Assembly (NCBI GenBank): GCA_964346145.1
Contig: CAYFTL010000033.1
Location: 1-23,466 of the forward strand
DNA: 23,466 nucleotides
Direction of reading: 5' to 3'
DNA from: CAYFTL01 sp964346145
GTDB taxonomy: Bacteria > Bacillota > Clostridia > Christensenellales > Aristaeellaceae
Shown here: positions 21,189 through 23,466 of the stretch, in pieces
Numbering within the stretch: the first letter of the stretch is position 1
How the letters are laid out: every line of letters begins with the position of its first letter
Position numbers and translations under genes: made by a program
Notes under the pieces: generated by a model
The model's input: the letters and a program-made list of their open reading frames with translations, nothing else
What the model was told of the DNA's origin: nothing
The model's database searches: none

Positions 21189-22565
21189 ATGGGTAAAAAA
21201 ACGCAAAAAAAACGCGCGGTAAAAAAAGATAGGACCAAGCGCAATATGTGGTTTGTTGTATATGCGTTGATACTGTCTTCGACGGCTTACGTCCTTTTGC
21301 TGTGCAACGCGCCTATCCTTAAGGATAAAAATATTTCGGCTACGAATGCGCCGGAGGTGGTCGCAAAAGGTTATGAGAAGCAGCCGCTGTATATAGAAAT
21401 AGAGGACGAACCGCCCCAGCCGGCATTGCCTACGGCGACGCTGTTGAGCACTGGCGATATGTTGTTTCACACGCCGATTATCACTCACAACTATGACAAA
21501 GAAAGCAAAACGCACAATTTTGACGGGGTATTTGACTATGTTAGGCCTTACTGCAAAGCGGCGGATGTAGCAGTGGCCAATTTAGAAGTGACCTTGGCGG
21601 GCAGAAAAAACGGCAGGCGGTATAGCGGGTTTCCATATTTTAATTCGCCGGATACCGTCGTAGATGCGCTGAAGAACTCGGGGTATGATGTGTTGCTGAC
21701 CGCCAACAATCACGCTTATGACTATGGGTATGATGGCCTTTTGCACACTCAGAAGGTTTTAAGCGAAAAACAGACGCTATACACTGGCACCAGAATGGCT
21801 CCGGAAGAGAAGTCTTATTTGATTTTAGAAGCGAACGGGATCAATATCGGCATTTTAAATTACACATTCGAATACAGAACCTCGGCCGGCAACAGCCGGG
21901 TTAATCTAAACGGGAAATATCTAAGTGCAAAAGCGGGCAAATTGATCAACACTTTTCGTTATGACCGCCTCGAAAAGTTTTATGCAGAAGTTGAAAAATA
22001 TATAGACCGCATGTACGCCGAAGGATCGGATGTAATTGTTGTGTATCTTCATTGGGGGAGCGAGTATGTATTAAAGCCCAGCAAAAACCAAAGGAAGATT
22101 GCTCAAAAGTTGTGCGATTTGGGCGTGGATGTGATTGTGGGCGGCCATCCACACGTTATTCAGCCGATTGAGCATTTGCAGTCTGAAGTGAGCGGCAAAA
22201 ATACTGTGTGCTTGTATTCCACAGGAAACGCCCTCAGCAACCAACGAAAGAAAAACATGCGCCTGAAGACAGGGCATACCGAGGACGGCGTTTTGTTTTC
22301 GGTTACATTTTCCCGAGATACGGATGGGGGCATTCAAGTCAGCAAGATAGAAGCCATGCCTACATGGGTCAGGGCCCGAACGGTAGACAAAAAAAGGGTG
22401 TACGATATTCTACCGCTGGATAAAAACCTGGATTGGAGCGCAATCTACGGGTTAAAGAGCACGAAATCGCTGGAGGCTTCCTACAAACGGACCATGGATA
22501 TTTTGGAAGACGGTTTGAACTCTTTTGAGCCATACAAAATTAATCCGTTACGCTTTAAAAGTTGA
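21189..22565 (+). CDS. CapA family protein (PGA_cap metallophosphatase-like), membrane-anchored
   Basis: A 458-residue protein. A very basic N-terminus (GKKTQKKRAVKKDRTKR) is followed by one membrane segment (about 20-40), so the main domain is outside. From about residue 84 it has the CapA/PgsA order: LLSTGDMLFHTP, VANLEVTLAG, VDALKNSGYDVLLTANNHAY, VVYLHWGSEY, DVIVGGHPHVIQPIE and LYSTGNALSNQ. These match the metal-binding Asp, Asn/His and GHxH sites of calcineurin-like enzymes. CapA proteins take part in poly-gamma-glutamate synthesis or anchoring, but many Clostridial homologues lack capBC, and none is seen here. The specific role is therefore open; an envelope polymer function is likely. 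ATG at 21189 has only a weak RBS. Confidence 0.92.
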   Translation: MGKKTQKKRAVKKDRTKRNMWFVVYALILSSTAYVLLLCNAPILKDKNISATNAPEVVAKGYEKQPLYIEIEDEPPQPALPTATLLSTGDMLFHTPIITHNYDKESKTHNFDGVFDYVRPYCKAADVAVANLEVTLAGRKNGRRYSGFPYFNSPDTVVDALKNSGYDVLLTANNHAYDYGYDGLLHTQKVLSEKQTLYTGTRMAPEEKSYLILEANGINIGILNYTFEYRTSAGNSRVNLNGKYLSAKAGKLINTFRYDRLEKFYAEVEKYIDRMYAEGSDVIVVYLHWGSEYVLKPSKNQRKIAQKLCDLGVDVIVGGHPHVIQPIEHLQSEVSGKNTVCLYSTGNALSNQRKKNMRLKTGHTEDGVLFSVTFSRDTDGGIQVSKIEAMPTWVRARTVDKKRVYDILPLDKNLDWSAIYGLKSTKSLEASYKRTMDILEDGLNSFEPYKINPLRFKS

Positions 22566-22577
22566 AGTGAATTGCAG

Positions 22578-22628
22578 AACCGGTAGCAGCACATTGTATT
22601 AAGTCAATGCGTTACTACCGGTTGGTTT
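22578..22628 (+). terminator. Terminator of the CapA-like gene
   Basis: A perfect 9-bp outer stem (AACCGGTAG with CTACCGGTT) and a 5-bp inner stem (CATTG with CAATG), followed by GGTTTTGTT. It starts 13 bases after the stop codon. Confidence 0.68.
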
Positions 22629-22758
22629 TGTTGTAAGGAAGAAATTTCATGATTGTGGTTTCCTTCCAGCTAGCTAATACTTGGCATTGCTCTTATCCTT
22701 TTCAGTTTTACGTTATAACAGATTTGTAATTTTCGTGCGCTGTGGGACTATATTCCCT

Positions 22759-23088
22759 TCACTTCAGACTAGAAGTATCGGAAGTTTCCGGTGGGACGAT
22801 AAATGTGCTGAAGAGCTGCTCAAGGAGACGGCGCTGTTCGGCGCTTAATGTTTCGGGGACGGTCCAGAGGGTGCTGGCGGTTCCGGAATATTCTTGAAAA
22901 TTAAAAAACTGCCCTGGGGTAATCTCCAGGCTTTCACATATTTTGTCGATTGTTTCCAGGGATGGAGACTTTCTATCGGTACACAAATGGCTTATGTACG
23001 ATTGAGACAATCCGGTAAACTCAGCAAGCTTTTGCTGGGTTATTTTTTTGTGTTTCATGAGTCCTTTTAGATACTTTCCTATAAGCAA
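22759..23088 (-). CDS. XRE/SinR-like helix-turn-helix regulator
   Basis: A 109-residue DNA-binding protein. Residues 1-60 form the five-helix XRE domain (IGKYLKGLMKHKKITQQKLA, FTGLSQSYISHLCTDRKSPS, LETIDKICESLEITPGQFF). The last 45 residues (TLWTVPETLSAEQRRLLEQL) contain a helix and may serve dimer or partner contacts. The start is TTG at 23086-23088, because helix 1 needs these residues and GGTGA stands about six bases upstream; ATG at 23058 would cut helix 1. It is divergent from another HTH gene across 163 bases containing promoters for both, so cross-regulation is likely. Confidence 0.85.
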   Translation of the reverse strand: MLIGKYLKGLMKHKKITQQKLAEFTGLSQSYISHLCTDRKSPSLETIDKICESLEITPGQFFNFQEYSGTASTLWTVPETLSAEQRRLLEQLFSTFIVPPETSDTSSLK

Positions 23089-23127
23089 AATTGTTCACCA
23101 TCCATAAAATATATAACTAGTAGTAAT

Positions 23128-23156
23128 ATTTTAACGCGAACGACACTATTTAACAA
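23128..23156 (-). promoter_or_regulatory. Likely promoter of the minus-strand HTH gene
   Basis: TTGTTA (23151-23156), 17 bases, TAAAAT (23128-23133) on the minus strand, about 40 bases before the TTG start. Confidence 0.5.
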
Positions 23157-23177
23157 GACAAACAATGGATTAACACA

Positions 23178-23206
23178 TTGACAATAATTTCTTAAAGAAC
23201 TATAAT
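23178..23206 (+). promoter_or_regulatory. Consensus promoter of the plus-strand HTH gene
   Basis: TTGACA (23178-23183), exactly 17 bases, TATAAT (23201-23206). A perfect match to the housekeeping consensus. Confidence 0.9.
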
Positions 23207-23225
23207 CAACTAAAATAAGTTCTTA
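23194..23225. promoter_or_regulatory. Inverted GTTCTT half sites around the -10 (SinR-box-like)
   Basis: AAAGAAC (23194-23200, GTTCTTT on the other strand) and GTTCTTA (23219-23225) face each other around the -10 and the start site. The first fits the Bacillus subtilis SinR site GTTCTYT exactly and the second in six of seven bases. Both adjacent HTH proteins are SinR-like, so an auto- or cross-repression site is plausible. Confidence 0.5.
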
Positions 23226-23251
23226 TAGTAATAAATGGTCGGGTGGAGTTT

Positions 23252-23466
23252 ATGAAAATTAAAGAGCACAGAAAAAGAATGCAGATGACTCAAAATGAAC
23301 TTGCGGATGCCGTAGGTATTACTCAAGGCTATGTTTGTCAATTGGAACGAGGCGACAAGATCAATCCGACTTTTTTGCTGTTGCTGAAAATTGCAGACAC
23401 ATTGCATGTGAGCGTCGGCGATTTGTATGAAGAATCCAGAGAATGCGGCAAAAGGCTGAAGGGTAT
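23252..23466 (+). CDS. XRE/SinR-like helix-turn-helix protein (3' end beyond window)
   Basis: The first 71 residues are present and the frame is open at the window end. A full XRE domain is visible: MKIKEHRKRMQMTQNELADA, VGITQGYVCQLERGDKINPT, FLLLLKIADTLHVSVGDLYEE. The spacing ERGxxxNPTxxxLxKIAxxLxVSVxxL is the SinR/Xre pattern. ATG at 23252-23254 follows GGTGGAG closely. What follows residue 71 (CGKRLKG...) is not known, so it may be a small regulator or a longer protein. A consensus promoter with flanking GTTCTT half sites precedes it. Confidence 0.9.
   Translation, partial: MKIKEHRKRMQMTQNELADAVGITQGYVCQLERGDKINPTFLLLLKIADTLHVSVGDLYEESRECGKRLKG

Overview
The window looks like a draft scaffold from a Gram-positive member of the Clostridia (Bacillota). 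The signs are a T-box-controlled metG, strong TTGACA/TATAAT promoters, AGGAGG-type ribosome binding sites, many Rho-independent terminators, a class B sortase with PxTG-anchored wall proteins, and SinR-like and DtxR-like regulators. The sequence does not fix the genus. One 100-base run of N (8843-8942) marks an assembly gap.

Layout. (1) 75-4900, minus strand: a housekeeping cluster with a methionine T-box leader, metG, tatD, an XRE regulator with a LexA-like C-terminal domain, and a SAM methyltransferase, closed by a large hairpin. (2) 4950-7432, plus strand: a short DtxR-type metal regulator, a TetR regulator with a clear self-operator, and a membrane-anchored N-acetylmuramoyl-L-alanine amidase whose ribosome binding site directly follows a terminator. 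(3) 7444-9889: an FAD oxidoreductase (minus), the gap with the C-terminal end of a wall-anchored PTEE-repeat protein (plus), and a methyltransferase gene (minus) carrying two compensating frameshifts. (4) 10017-13651: a lipid/diacylglycerol kinase (minus), class B sortase (plus), and a pirin plus FMN reductase pair (minus). (5) 13652-16783, plus strand: an intact sortase substrate with 17 heptads of the EPTEEPA type, then a two-gene polysaccharide ABC exporter (permease and ATPase). (6) 16805-19878: a decayed IS200/IS605-type element abutting a decayed URO-D-family gene, then an intact URO-D-like gene. (7) 20139-23466: a GNAT acetyltransferase, a stretch with a possible sugar-permease remnant, a CapA-like protein, and two divergent SinR-like HTH genes. 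The second HTH gene runs off the end of the window.

The recurring theme is the cell envelope: an amidase, a sortase, two probable sortase substrates with related C-terminal anchors, a lipid kinase, a polysaccharide exporter and a CapA-like protein. The most specific items for follow-up are the sortase and acidic/proline repeat pair (one member is hidden by the gap), the twice-frameshifted methyltransferase, the terminator in front of the amidase, and the divergent HTH pair with SinR-box-like half sites. I saw no CRISPR array, rRNA, tRNA, prophage or defence system. I saw no clearly new system beyond the sortase/repeat-protein module.
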